A stretch of 64,000 bases of DNA from Nematostella vectensis (lineage: Eukaryota; Cnidaria; Anthozoa; Actiniaria; Edwardsiidae). The translations under genes were made by a program, and so were the position numbers. The stretch lies in contig NC_064034.1 of NCBI RefSeq assembly GCF_932526225.1, positions 21,665,747 through 21,729,746 of the forward strand. Direction: 5' to 3'. Positions 35,805-49,484 of this stretch are shown here, one piece after another. Position 1 is the first letter of the stretch, and every line of letters starts with the position of its first letter. The notes under the pieces are model-generated. The model searched no databases. It saw only the letters and a program-made list of their open reading frames with translations, and was not told the DNA's origin.

Positions 35805-38039
35805 TAGTATGTAACCTGGGTACGTTGAATGGGTGTAACCACCTCTACTATACTAGTATGTAACCAGGGTACGTTAAATGGGTGTAACCACCTCTACTAT
35901 GCTAGTATGTAACCTGGGTACGTTAAATGGGTGTAACCACCTCTACTATGCTAGTATGTAACCTGGGTACGTTAAATGGGTGTAACCCCTTACTATACTA
36001 GTATGTAACCAGGGTACGTTAAATGGGTGTAACCACCTCTACTATACTAGTATGTAACCTGGGTACGTTAAATAGGTGTAACCACCTCTACTATACTAGT
36101 ATGTAACCTGGGTACGTTAAATGGGTGTAACCACCTCTACTATGCTAGTATGTAACCTGGGTACGTTCAATGGGTGTAACCCCTTACTATACTAGTATGT
36201 AACCAGGGTACGTTAAATGGGTGTAGCCACCTCTACTATACTAGTATGTAACCTGGGTACGTTAAATGGGTGTAACCACCTCTACTATACTAGTATGTAA
36301 CCAGGGTACGTTAAATGAGTGTAACCCCTTACTATACTAGTATGTAACCTGGGTACGTTAAATGGGTGTAACCACCTCTACTATACTAGTATGTAACCTG
36401 GGTACGTTAAATGGGTGTAACCACCTCTACTATGCTAGTATGTAACCTGGGTACGTTAAATGGGTGTAACCCCTTACTATACTAGTATGTAACCTGGGTA
36501 CGTTAAATGGGTGTAGCCACTTCTACTATACTAGTATGTAACCTGGGTACGTTAAATGGGTGTAGTAACCTTTACTATACTAGTATGTAACCTGGGTACG
36601 TTAAATGGGTGTAACCACCTCTACTATACTAGTATGTAACCTGGGTACGTTAAATGGGTGTAACCACCTTTACTATACTAGTATGTAACCTGGGTACGTT
36701 AAATGGGTGTAACCACCTCTGCTATACTAGTATGTAACCTGGGTACGTTAAATGGGTGTAACCACCTCTACTATACTAGTATGTAACCTGGGTACGTTAA
36801 ATGGGTGTAGCCACCTTTACTATACTAGTATGTAACCTGGGTACGTTAAATGGGTGTAACCACCTCTACTATGCTAGTATGTAACCTGGGTACGTTAAAT
36901 GGGTGTAGCCACTTCTACTATACTAGTATGTAACCTGGGTACGTTAAATGGGTGTAACCACCTCTGCTATACTAGTATGTAACCTGGGTACGTTAAATGG
37001 GTGTAGCCACTTCTACTATACTAGTATGTAACCTGGGTACGTTAAATGGGTGTAGCCACTTCTACTATACTAGTATGTAACCTGGGTACGTTAAATGGGT
37101 GTAGCCACCTCTACTATACTAGTATGTAACCTGGGTACGTTAAATGGGTGTAGCCACCTTTACTATACTAGTATGTAACCTGGGTACGTTAAATGGGTGT
37201 AGCCACCTTTACTATACTAGTATGTAACCTGGGTACGTTAAATGGGTGTAACCACCTCTGCTATACTAGTATGTAACCTGGGTACGTTAAATGGGTGTAG
37301 CCACCTCTACTATACTAGTATGTAACCTGGGTACGTTAAATGGGTGTAACCACCTTTACTATACTAGTATGTAATCTGGGTACGTTAAATGGGTGTAACC
37401 ACCTTTACTATACTAGTATGTAACCTGGGTACGTTAAATGGGTGTAACCACCTCTACTATACTAGTATGTAACCTGGGTACGTTAAATGGGTGTAACCAC
37501 CTCTATTATACTAGTATGTAACCTGGGTACGTTAAATGGGTGTAGCCACCTCTACTATACTAGTATGTAACCTGGGTACGTTAAATGGGTGTAACCACCT
37601 CTACTATACTAGTATGTAACCTGGGTACGTTAAATGGGTGTAGCCACCTCTACTATACTAGTATGTAACCTGGGTACGTTAAATGGGTGTAACCACCTCT
37701 ACTATACTAGTATGTAACCTGGGTACGTTAAATGGGTGTAACCACCTTTACTATACTAGTATGTAACCTGGGTACGTTAAATGGGTGTAACCACCTTTAC
37801 TATACTAGTATGTAACCTGGGTACGTTAAATTGGTGTAACCACCTCTACTATACTAGTATGTAACCTGGGTACGTTAAATGGGTGTAACCACCTTTACTA
37901 TACTAGTATGTAACCTGGGTACGTTAAATAGGTGTAACCACCTCTACTATACTAGTATGTAACCTGGGTACGTTAAATGGGTGTAACCCCTTACTATACT
38001 AGTATGTAACCTGGGTACGTTAAATGGGTGTAACCACCT
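35805..38039. repeat. 49-bp minisatellite, about 45 copies
   Basis: Unit contains CTAGTATGTAACCTGGGTAC then GTTAAATGGGTGTAACC and a variable ACCTCTACTATA end. Minority units of 46 bp lack ACCT. ACC and GCC variants at the same site are interspersed. No open frame survives, as 49 is not a multiple of three. Confidence 0.97.
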
Positions 38040-41000
38040 ATATATAAATCTGACCATCCTTTGGAAACCCATGCACTTTGGTTTTACGGTGTAAATGCCA
38101 AGAACAAACCGGTATCAAACGATTTTTTTACCTCGTCCACGGCTTTTCTTTACGTGGATATTGGTTGACTATTTTTCCACACGTCTTTTGGTATTTTTTT
38201 TTTCGATTGTCCGCAATGGTCGGTGATCTTGGATACTTAAATTTGTTGGATACTAAACAGATACACTACCCTCCCCCCTGGGGATGCAGCTTTGTAACAA
38301 GCATCATCTAATTATAGCTCTGGACCAAGTTAACACATGTTCCAATTTTCAAGGTTATTGAACAGGTTTATCAAAAACAATGACAAGGAAAAACCGAAAC
38401 AGGCCTCCCAGAGTCAGAACCGGAAGTGAGAATGCTGACCGGAAGTGAACCATATACTCACATTTTATGGTTTAGTGCTTTAAGTATGGTTTTAAAAAAC
38501 AAAATATATCTTGATTAGACCATTTTACCAGAAAAATAGCATTAAAATTATGTTTCAGCTACAACAAAATAAGATTATGAATCTAGAATGTAAAACGCGC
38601 ACTGTGACCAGACTATAGCTGCACAGTATAGATTGTATACTGTGCCTTTGCAGTATCTCCACGGGACGTTTATTGTCAGATTTGGCTACATACATCTTAT
38701 ACTTTATAGTTTTGTCCACAAATAACACGTCTATTGAGAACCGGAAGTGGACCTTTGGCCGTGTTTGGGAGGGGGGCTGGGCACGGGCCTGGGACGTCTG
38801 CCTGTCGCAGATGCAAGACTGGATGATCCAGTTCCTGCTGGAAATGTGAAGGCTAGTCTCGCCTACACAGAACTGAGCAACTGCACGGACTGTAAAAACC
38901 GTCCAGAGTCATGAGAAAACCCAAGTGCACAGAATACATACTATAGTGCAACAACTATTGTCTGCGTGTCGCATTTTCTGCTCAATTTAAGAACTTGAAT
39001 CATATTTTTGTTTTGAAAAAAAAAAAAATACTTGATCTAAGGGACATATGTGCCAAGTTTGGTGCTTCTACTAAAAAGTGCACAAAAAAATTGCTAAGCC
39101 ACCCTACTAAAGGCGATCCTACACATACACATAGTTTAATACAACTGGATAAAAAATACGGGGAAACGAATTTGAATTTGTTCGTATAAATAGCAGCCGA
39201 GTAGGAACACTTATTTGCTTTATTGTTTGAATAGATTATAGACCGCAGAAGATTCTTCGTAGATAACGATTGTCCACGGAAAAAAAACACTTTAGTAAGA
39301 AGATCCCATTTCACAAATGTCACAAATACTACCCCAGAGCGTACCTGATTTTAATTTTGATATCTAGAAAATAAAAAGACTATTCATTATAAATTTACTG
39401 TCCAATGAGAATTTTAGGCCCATTTTGTGTGGCTCAAATAGCGATTTTCAAACCGAATGGCAGAAGAAAACTGTACAAGCAAAGCACCATTACAAGATGT
39501 AAGTGCTCTTTTCAGGCGAGCTACCACTGGCTGATTCAAGACTTTGATATATCAGTAGTATTTTTATCATGTCTGTCTGCCTGAATTCTGCTGTCATTTT
39601 TGCAGGGTTTCATTCCAATAGTTACATATTCACATTTAACATTTAACAATCTAGACACGTTAGAGGAAACTATTGTTGCAAAGGATGAGAGTCTAGTTTT
39701 TGTAAAATTTGGAAACACAACAGATAATTCTTAAATTAATTTATTTAGATGAAAGACAACCTATAGTATATACGGGAGCCATTCTGGGCTGTTTTTTTTA
39801 AATCAATCAATCACATTGCGATGATAACCCAAGGACTTAAAGCTGTCAAATGAGAAATAGTCTGCCAAATGTCTGCCAAACAGTCCTAACGTTAACTATT
39901 CAAAGACACCGCGTATTGGCACACTTGGGTAACTAATAATCCCGAACGACGTTTGCGTTATTGGAAAACTAAAAGGAAACTCTGCGTTTTCAATAATGTC
40001 ACCAATTGATAAACAAAGTTAATGATCTTAAAATCATGTTATTAAAAATCAAATTACTATAGTAGGAAGGTTTAAGCAACTGCCAAGAAAATTCAGTTTA
40101 GCAACGAGACTTTGCACAAGGACAAGGGAATATCAATAATTGAGGAATGGTATTGAAAGAAACCGTAAACGTTTGTGGCTCGCTTAGCTGATCATTACCC
40201 CAATCTAATAACGTAATAATGATGTGCAATGGTAGCTAAGCGCTGATGGTAATCTCAGAGCGGCGAGTTCACAAGACGGGGCAGAAGGTTGTTACAAGCA
40301 CAAGGTAAAAACGCATCCTCTTGCGTCCATTCGTCTCCCGCACTGCAGGTAACCATCACCCTTTCCTATCAATTTTGTATCAAAATATCCAATAATTAAT
40401 TTCCAGTAGCGTAGTAGACATTTGACTACGCTTCGAGGTGAAAACAGTATCTGCATAAAGACTTGATTTTCCACCAATAACTACTGCCTTTCAAGAGGTA
40501 CCCAAATGAATGCTCAAAACAATATCAGACTAAAGTATGACTTAAAATTGTGCTTAAATGCCATATAAATGTGCTTAAATGTGCGTGTAGTAATTACGAT
40601 GACTTGAGAGGGCTGACGAGTAATAATTGTTATACGTAAACAAGAAAAGAACCCGGCGCCTTTTAAGAATAGCAGTTTAGCAGAGCTAAACACTCAAATG
40701 ACTTTTAAAGTTGTGAATACTATGGATTGGCATAACAACATCAATATTTCACACTTTTCAAATTTTTAGCGTATAACCTCATAACTGTAGAGTTTAGCGA
40801 TCGCTTTCCTCTTAATTCTGATCACTCTTAACAACCCAAAAGCTAGTGTGATTTCTTTCGTTGATCTTTGTTGGTCACTGAGTTGCAATATAAGAATAGC
40901 TCTGATTTGCTAGGTTTACATGTGAGGAGTCATCAACAACGTTGCCCCCCCCCCCCCCCCCCCTCAACCAAAAATTTATCCTACACTAATGTATCAACGA

Positions 41001-42060
41001 CATAAAAAAGGCTAAAAGGGATATTTTTTTAGCATTATTTTTATCTAGGATGCTTTATCCCAACCATGAAACGAACAAAAATAATGACATACATATTCTA
41101 TATTTACTGTAAGTTTAATACAAATCACGACTCAGTCATGACATCAGCTTTATTAACTACATACATTTTGCTGAATCATTCTTTGTCTGGATGTGTAAGC
41201 ATATTGTTTAGACTTCAAACGCATCTCAGAAGCCCAGTTCTTGAGTACATCCATAGCTAGCGAGGTCTATTGACATTTTCGCCATGCAGTTAAGGTGGTA
41301 TAAGAGGCAATCGTGTGACAGTTGTTGGATTTCCTATTACCATACATCAGAGTGCAGCCAGTGCACGTGTGAATTCCGTGTTATGACATATCCAAAACAA
41401 TAGGGAGGACCCAGAGCACAAATTTCCCCCAAAGGGCCGATTGACTTCAATATTTACTTGAATGTTCGGTTACAGTAGAGGGTCTTAGAAGGTATTTATT
41501 GAATAAAACGCCGCGACAGAGTTATTTATACTTACCAAAGGCTTCTCTGAAGAAAGAGGAAAAAATCTATCAGGAATTTTAAGAATAGAAACGATTTTCG
41601 CAAAAAACTGTTCTTAAATCAGTATTAGTAAACAAATCCAATCGCCACCAATACCACCACTATACCTTTACCATTTTATTCAAAATCGCGTGAGCTCTTT
41701 CCTCTGAATAGCTTCTTAATAAATACCAAGTGGCAGAGATAAAGACATTTAACACAAAAGTATGTTAAATAACAAACCGTAAGTATAGTTTTCGCAACTT
41801 TGTTGTTAAATTTGCGCATAAATTCGCTCTATTTCGAAGCTCGCGACTCGCGGGTTTTAATCGCTCTAACAGATCTCTCTTTAAATTCAAACAAGGGTAC
41901 ACAAACATGTGTTACATAATTTCTGGAGAGGACTTAGGAAAAAAAATCGATATGGGCTAGATATTTGTCCTAGAATAAAAGAAGGCGGGGGCGTCTTACT
42001 CACGGGACATTTATTTCGATAAACAAAATTTATACGTCATACTATATTTTCATCCTTGTG
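38040..42060. other. Intergenic with Ets-like motifs and a short dispersed repeat
   Basis: CCGGAAGTG (Ets consensus) occurs at about 38420, 38440 and 38742. The segment 38643-38740 recurs in inverted orientation near 56215-56315, sharing CCTTTGCAGTATCT, CACGGGAC and CTTTATAGTTTTGTC. A C-run lies at about 40945-40963. No gene is seen. Confidence 0.4.
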
Positions 42061-42770
42061 TTATTGATTTGGTGTATTGGATATGGAATCTGAATCCATT
42101 TCTTCGCGCACTGCGTTTTCAAAGATGGACGGTGTGATGGCGGGAACACTGGGTAGAGCCACCAGCGAATCGCTGCCCCAGCAATGTTGGCGCAGTTTGG
42201 ACACCTTGTTGGGAGGTGCTGGCTGGTGCTGGCAAAATTTTGATCGAATTAAAACATTTGGCCAGCACTTCGCCAGCATTTTCTTTGTCTCGTGGTCATT
42301 CGAGCATATCGCAGCTTTGCTGGCGCAGCTTGCACACGAACCCATCGTTTTCATAGCGAAAAATAGCTTTTGTCCAAATAATATTGGCATTTCAAATGAA
42401 ATAAACGTTACCGCACCATAATTAAAGAAAACATGGCCGATTTGTCCGAAATGTATCATGCAGAGCACAATCCCACGTTCTACTTATTAATTATCAGATT
42501 AAATTCATTGTTTTTATCGTCCTCTGTTAAAATGGCGACCGCTATACAACACGAAATAGACCTGAATTCCAATGGAATCCACCGAAATCGTAGGTTGCCT
42601 TTGGAAAACAAAAGGTCTTAGGTTGCCTTTGTTCCCGTCATGCATCAAATGCTTGCGATGTGCTGGGGCAGTTTGCACACCGGCCTAACTCCGGCCCAGT
42701 ACTCCGCCAGTATTGTTGGCACAGCAAGGCTAGCGGGTACTAGCGCAGTTTGCACAGGGCTTAAGAAATA
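42061..42770. other. G+C-richer open region, unassigned
   Basis: Both strands stay open for over 110 codons across 42061-42468, and the words GCGCAGTTTGCAC / GGGCAGTTTGCACAC recur at about 42180-42210, 42665 and 42755. The doubling suggests an old transposable element rather than a host gene. No domain recognised. Confidence 0.3.
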
Positions 42771-42867
42771 TAACCCTTCCTTTAAACCATATCAAGAACA
42801 GGCTTGGTTGCTTGAATTCTATAAGTCACATGCGGTGGTACAGCGAGAAGGAGCCATCAAGTGGCAG

Positions 42868-43068
42868 TTAATTAAAGGCCCTTCGATAAATACAAGGTCC
42901 TTCTGACCGCCTCGTTTGTGAGCGCGGCCCTGCCCGCTTCAGCAGTCCCAGCATGCTGTTCGCTCTTGATACAACAACACGAGTTTGCTTTACCCACGAG
43001 AGTGTACTGGTAATAATTACTCCAAAACTCTTTTCTACGGTCACGCACGTCATACGAGTAACACTCAA
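42868..43068 (-). pseudogene. LINE reverse-transcriptase C-terminal fragment
   Basis: The minus-strand frame reads KSFGVIITSTLSWVKQTRV and then VVSRANSMLGLLKRAGP. This matches the conserved pattern after the RT catalytic core of many non-LTR retrotransposons (lysine-x-x-G-V-x-I, L-S-W, then S-x-A-N-x-M-L-G-L-x-K-R). Only about 65 residues remain, and neighbouring frames do not continue the domain, so it is a dead remnant. The clade (CR1-like or similar) cannot be told. Confidence 0.6.
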
Positions 43069-43391
43069 GGGTCTTGAATTCTGAGGCGATGAAATTAATT
43101 ATGCCCCAATTTATATAATGATGTCCTGGGCATCAGGGCTAGCCGGCTCTCGTTGCATTCTGGGCTAGTCGGAACTATTTTGTTTTCGATTATCGGGAAG
43201 CCTGTGGGCGCCACAGGGTTCCAACTATTTAGAAACATAACATTTTCCAATAACCCCGAATGAGAGCCGGCTAGCAGGTTAATGGATTAAAACTTGCCTT
43301 TCTATTAAAGGATCGATAAAACACATTTTCGGAACAACAAATCCCCAAGGGTTTAAATGAGAACGGAAGCTTGAGCGCAACGAGATTTTTA
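43069..43391. other. Intergenic, nothing recognised
   Basis: Contains a pair of words GAGAGCCGGCTAGC and GCTAGCCGGCTCTC near 43262-43275 and 43138-43151 that are inverted repeats about 110 bp apart, perhaps a small fold-back element. Confidence 0.4.
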
Positions 43392-45033
43392 TAACGTGAT
43401 TTAATCATAGAGGCGCAACGCAATGTAAACATAGAAGAAGAGGGGCATGGAGGGTAGCAAGCATAACAAGATATAATCATAGAGGCGCAACGCTATGTAA
43501 GCATAGAAGAAGAGGGGCTGGAGTGTAGCAAGCATAACGTGATATAATCATAGAGGTACAACGCTATGTAAGCATAGAAGAAGAGGGGCATGGAGTGTAG
43601 CAAGCATAACGTGATATAATCATAGAGGCGCAACGCTATGTAAGCATAGAAGAAGAGGGGCATGGAATGTAGCAAGCATAACGTGATATAATCATAGAGG
43701 CGCAACACTATGTAAGCATAGAAGAAGGGGGGGGCATGGAGCGTAGCAAGCATAACAAGATATAATCATAGAGGTACAACACTATGTAAGCATAGAAGAA
43801 GAGTGGGCATGGAGTGTAGCAAGCATAACGTGATATATAATTATAGAGGCGCAACACTATGTAAGCATAGAAGAAGAGGGGCATGGAGTGTAGCAAGCAT
43901 AACGTGATATAATCATAGAGGTACAACGCTATGTAAGCATAGAAGAAGAGGGGCATGGAGTGTAGCAAGCATAACGTGATATAATCATAGAGGCGCAACG
44001 CTATGTAAGCATAGAAGAAGAGGGGCATGGAGTGTAGCAAGCATAACGTGATATAATCATAGAGGCGCAACACTATGTAAGCATAGAAGAAGGGGGGGCA
44101 TGGAGCGTAGCAAGCATAACAAGATATAATCATAGAGGTACAACACTATGTAAGCATAGAAGAAGAGTGGGCATGGAGTGTAGCAAGCATAACGTGATAT
44201 ATAATTATAGAGGCGCAACACTATGTAAGCATAGAAGAAGAGGGGCATGGAGTGTAGCAAGCATAACGTGATATAATCATAGAGGCGCAACACTATGTAA
44301 GCATAGAAGAAGAGGGGCATGGAATGTAGCAAGCATAACGAGATATAATCATAGAGGTACAACGCTATGTAAGCATAGAAGAAGGGGGGCATGGAGCGTA
44401 GCAAGCATAACGTGATATAATCATAGAGGCACAACACTATGTAAGCATAGAAGAAGAGGGGCATGGAGCGTAGCAAGCATAACAAGATATAATCATAAAG
44501 GTACAACGCTATGTAAGCATAGAAGAAGAGGGGCATGGAATGTAGCAAGCATAACGTGATATAATCATAGAGGCGCAACGCTATGTAAGCATAGAAGAAG
44601 ACGGGCATGGAATGTAGCAACCATAACGTGATATAATTATAGAGGCGCAACGCTATGTAAGCATAGAAGAAGAGGGGCATGGAATGTAGCAAGGATAACG
44701 TGATATAATCATAGAGGCGCAACACTATGTAAGCATAGAAGAAGAGGGGCATGGAGTGTAGCAAGCATAACGTGATATAATCATAGAGGCGCAACGCTAT
44801 GTAAGCATAGAAGAAGAGGGGGCATGGAGTGTAGCAAGCATAACAAGATATAATCATAGAGGCGCAACACTATGTAAGCATAGAAGAAGGGGGGCATGGA
44901 GCGTAGCAAGCATAACGTGATATAATCATAGAGGTACAACACTATGTAAGCATAGAAGAAGAGGGGCATGGAGCGTAGCAAGCATAACGTGATATAATCA
45001 AAGAGGCGCAACGCTATGTAAGTATAGAAGAAG
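43392..45033. repeat. 72-bp minisatellite, about 23 copies
   Basis: Unit contains GTGATATAATCATAGAGGCG, then CAACGCTATGTAAGCATAG, AAGAAGAGGGGCATGG and AGTGTAGCAAGCATAAC. As 72 is a multiple of three, the minus strand keeps open frames of up to 266 codons made of a 24-residue hydrophobic repeat; the frame depends on repeat phase and has indels between copies, so it is not a gene. A longer period is visible: the block at about 43680-43850 recurs at about 44045-44215. Confidence 0.95.
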
Positions 45034-48000
45034 GACGTTGCAAGAGCGCGAACATACCAACCTTTGAATACAATAAAATCCGCACTCAGACAGGGCTTCT
45101 CATCTGTCGGCTAGCTTACATGAATTTATTTTTTGTTCCTAGATCGCTTATTGTAGAACAAACAAGGAAACCAGGAATTGGCTTATAAGGGTATGTGTTT
45201 GCTTTAAAATCGCAAAACGTCAAGAATAATCATCGGAGAGATATTGAAATAAAAAAGGAAACTTCTCTAACGATTGTGAATGAATTTGAAAGTGAGATTA
45301 ATAAAATCTTTGGAATACAAATGTGAAAAAATCGGAAACTCAACTAAAAAGATATGCAAAAAAGATATAGCGTCATTCTTAGTTAAACTATTTTCAATAA
45401 ATTAAATTTTTTAGCTTGTATTTTGAATAAAGCGGACTTGAGAACGGTGTTTTGGTCATACTCGATGGATAACCCTTAATCCGCGGATCAAACTACCCCA
45501 GTAAAAGTAGAATACGCAACACAATAGCAGCGTTAGAGAAACTAGGGTTATGGAATAACCACAAGCGCTGATATTATTTATAGCGTTCTAAAAGGCGAGG
45601 TGTTCACGCCGTGTATGCCTCGCGAGGCTTTGTAGCAGGTGGCACGATAGGAATTACAAGTCAATAGAGCAACGCTTTTCTGTACTTCTAGGGCTTTAAA
45701 CACAGCAGGGCGGGATAAAGACCGGATCAGACCGCATACAGATACACATGGCAAAGCATATTTTATACCAAGTAGGTATTTTAGGCGAAAAAGCGGACGT
45801 CATTTCTTGAACGTTTTATCCAATATGTGTGAGTGGCGATTTTATTATCTTCTGTGGCGACTTAGCCGTTTCGACTTGAATAATTATTCTTGACCATCGA
45901 TATATTACAAGAGTAAAAAAACTCACACACAAAACGAAAAGTAGAGCCAAACATCATAAGTAGAAAAGAATATGATATTTTACAAAGTTAAATATGCTTA
46001 TATGTTGGCTTTAAAACAATGTTCATAAGATAATATCACTTGAAAATAAGTCAAGCTATTAACCCTGGGGTTTAAGGCCTGCCAGCTATAAAACACCTTA
46101 TTATAATACTCGATAAAGAGCAGCGACCTGCGATAACATAAAAGAAAACACATTTTTTAAACTTCAAATACTGCAGAGGCTTGAAAACAACAAATGGCAT
46201 TCAATTATTTATTGACAAGTTAGATTCAAGGGAAAGACACAAATATTGCTTCAAGCATTAACCACAATAAGACTACTGGAGGATAGCTAGTTGCCTGTGG
46301 TCTCATAGTATAGTATCTAATCGGAACACTATTTCAAAGTCATTATCAAGAAAAGGCGTGCATTCTAATTACTGGTTTACTGTTGCTATCATCATTAAAG
46401 CTAGCATTGCTCATTCATGAGGGCGGTACTCTTCCAACGATGTGACTCGCTATCAAAACTAGAATGGGTTCAGCTCCAACTCATTCATTAGACTCTGGCG
46501 AGACAAAACTAGTTTTTGCAACTGCCAGTTTGTGTATTTCCATTGAATCTAACTTATCAATAAATAATGAACTGCCATTTGCAGTTTATCTAGAATACTG
46601 TTTAGAATGTATCTCATTTAAAAACTATTAAGCGCATAGGTGAAAGATATGTGGTCGACTTAGATAAACATCAGCGACAGGTGATTGGCTATTTGGCAAG
46701 TTTATTCAATCAACACTAGCATTTTGAATTTCCAAAAAAAACCCAGAACCATCAAGCCAAGCGTATGTCATACAAATTTTCTTTTCTTTTTTTTTGGCAA
46801 TGAATAATTTTAAATAACCACAAAATACTATTGGGAACGAAAATAGAGAGGCAATTGACGATCTCTTTTGACACAGTCATTGATATTTTACAGTCCATTG
46901 ACATTCTATGGAACCCACAAGATTCCTTTTTCAGCCTTAAGGAAAATTGAAAAGGAATGAAAATATGAATTTGCGAATGACGCACATCTACGCCCAAAAG
47001 AGATTGCAACAATCTTTGTTAAGATTAACAATTTTTTTTAATAAGAGGTTCCGGTAGCCAATGAGTGTAGGATATTGAAAATGCGTAGGCAGTGTAATTT
47101 GCATATGATGTATGTGAAAACCAGTAGTTAGTTAAGCAGTATTTTTTTATGCTTGCTCGGGTCTCAGGTACAACTATGTCTTAGGTACAACTAGACGAAA
47201 AAGCGAAGGAGTGAGCGGGCCATTCTTTGGCATATTGAGGTAATTATATTTCTGCGTCTAGGGATCACGCCTAGGAGTGTCTGGATATGACTAAAATGCT
47301 CACAAATATCAATGGAAATTTCATGTGTGAGGCAAAAATACAGTTTAAGTAAATTAAGTACTGTGAAATTAAGTACAAAAACTATTTTTAGGGGGCGCGT
47401 TTGGGCTGTTAATAGAGGTATCAAATGCGCAGGCCATTTGGCATGATGGGGCTGCTCTGCTGTCCCTTAATCATTATTACTGTCCCTTGAGAGAAATGGG
47501 CGCCCTCCACTCGTCACACCAATATAGAATGTATCTTATAGGCCCGAATGCGGGAATACAGACTTGCATTCGGCATCTTTACACATCAGTTAAAGAAAAA
47601 GAAAAACAATTCAACGCATTTAAAAGAATGGGGGCAGTCATTTAGCGACCGCAATTTGTTGTCTAAATATAAATGTTTGACAATATGAACATGAACAATT
47701 TTCATTAAACTTGCAACGTGGTTAAGAATGTGAGGGAGGGCTATAGCCCGCCACTTCCTTAATCAATAATAAATGCCTTCGCTGCCTTACACGTAACGGT
47801 GATCATTGGTGCTGACAACCTCAAGCAAAAGTAATCACAATAAAGGGGCGGTCGCTATCTTAACTATTTACTTCCAAAAACCTCAACTTTTGAACGAAAA
47901 TATCGATAAGAGCTTTGTTAATGGAATCAATTACCGGGTTAAAATCCATTATCAGATAGTAGAAAAATATTACTCTGTGTGATGTATGGAAGGTTTAAAT

Positions 48001-48303
48001 ACAATTGAATATCGGATGAAATAAGCATTTTGGTAGAAGTTATGGTTTGGAAAGTGTATATTGACGAAGTGAACTATGGCTAAATAGAACAACAACAACA
48101 AAAAAATAGAACAAAAATAAGTTTAAGACACACTTTAGTTTAATGGAATTAAACCCACTTCACGTGATAATGTTCCAGGCACCTGCAATATCCCCAGAGA
48201 CATATTTTACGTCTAATTACAAAATGACTCACTCTTGTGAATACGTTAAAGTCGGTATACGATACAAGCAAAGCAAACTTACTCTCTTTTTATTATCTTT
48301 TAG
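45034..48303. other. Region upstream of Kv gene C, no gene seen
   Basis: AT-rich. It ends at the acceptor CTTTTTATTATCTTTTAG (AG at 48302-48303), whose pyrimidine-rich tract is strong, so an upstream exon of gene C should exist. I could not identify it. Confidence 0.45.
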
Positions 48304-48407
48304 GCTTCCCTGATGTAACAAGAAAACTTCCGACTCTTCAAGGCCAAATCGCGGTGCAGCGGAACTTTGTAAATGGAACCCATACGTCGGGTCCAACTGT
48401 TAGATGG

Positions 48408-49429
48408 ATGACACTCCAATCTGTAAGGAATACAAGAAAAAATGACAAACGCGTTACACTCAACGTTAGCGGGAGAAGGTTCTGTACTTGGGAGAGCACG
48501 TTGAAGAAGTACCCAAATACCCTACTCGGCTCGGACGCTCTCAACCTGTATTTTGACAAAGAAAAGCGCGAGTACTTTCTCGATAGAGACCCGCACATCT
48601 TCAGATACATTCTAAACTACTACAAAGTAGGCAAGCTACACTTATCCTATGAAGACTGCTTCGATTCGTTTCATCAAGAATTGCTTTTCTTTGGTATTTC
48701 TCTCGATCAAGTAAATGACTGTTGCTGGGAAGATTGTAGTAATTATGTCGACAGGATTCGTGAGTGTAATTGCGAGGCCCCGAGAACTAAAGCAAATAAT
48801 GGAAAGATTTACAAAACGAAGCGCGTTATTTGGAACATACTGGAAAATACGAACACACGTCTCGGGAAGATCGTACAGACGTTAATAGCTATTTTAATTT
48901 ATGTCAGCGTTGCCGCGTCCATAGTGGAGACATTGCAGTGTAGTTTAGGTAAAACGTGTGAAGAGACTCATCCAACAATCTTCTTCGCATTAGATGCGTT
49001 TTGTATGATCACCTTTACACTTGAGTACATCTTACGTTTATTTGCGGCTGAAAACATGCGAGAATTCTTGACAAACAAGTTAAATATCCTGGACGTGCTA
49101 GCCGTGGCTCCATTTTATATTCTCCTTTGCGTACGTGAGATCGAGCTGTCGCAACAGATGTTAGAGAATGCGAACTCGCTGGTGATTTTGCGGATCCTCC
49201 GCATGTTTCGCATTTTCAAACTCTCTCGTCACTCGCGCAAGATGCGCAAGATGGGGCACGCCCTCAAGAGCGCCTTTAGTGACCTGGGATTTCTCATATT
49301 CGCCTTTCTGCTCGCCAATGTACTCTTCGCCAGTGTACTGTACTTCATCGAGCGCGACACGTCACCGCAGCAGTTTACTAGTATTCCAGATTCTATGTGG
49401 TACACCATCATCACTATGATGACTGTCGG
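48408..49429 (+). CDS. Kv gene C, exon with T1 domain to pore helix; Shal/Kv4-like voltage-gated potassium channel
   Basis: Encodes residues 1-341 of a 410-residue channel subunit counted from the first in-frame ATG (48408). T1 lies at about 15-107 (VTLNVSGRRFCTWESTL), with Zn ligands H78, C84, C105 and C106 (H-x5-C-x20-CC). S1 is at about 154-174, S2 189-212, S3 224-241, S4 257-274 with R262, R265, R268, K271 and R274 and Val at the R1 position as in Kv4, S5 292-315, pore helix 326-340. The S4-S5 sequence FRIFKLSRHSRKMRKMGHAL strongly resembles Shal. The frame is open upstream to the acceptor at 48303 (35 more codons, phase 1, no ATG), so the true start may be in an earlier exon. The donor GTAAGC follows GTCGG at 49430, splitting the filter Gly codon in phase 2 as in gene B. 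Confidence 0.92.
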
Positions 49430-49484
49430 GTAAGCATGTGAAATGAAACGGTGTTCTATTTAACCGTGATGTTTTACATTACTA

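Noticed and set aside
39457-39498. A 14-codon start exon (ATGGCAGAAG and on) ending in a strong donor GTAAGTGC
   Set aside because: Its phase (0) does not fit the gene C acceptor at 48303 (phase 1), and no other partner exon was found.
43493-45011. Minus-strand frames of 76-266 codons with a 24-residue hydrophobic repeat
   Set aside because: They arise from the 72-bp unit. Indels between units shift the frame, and no start or flanking gene structure exists.
48237-48407. Extension of the gene C coding frame to 48237
   Set aside because: The frame opens with GTG, contains no ATG before 48408, and crosses a strong acceptor at 48303, so the first 22 codons are intron.
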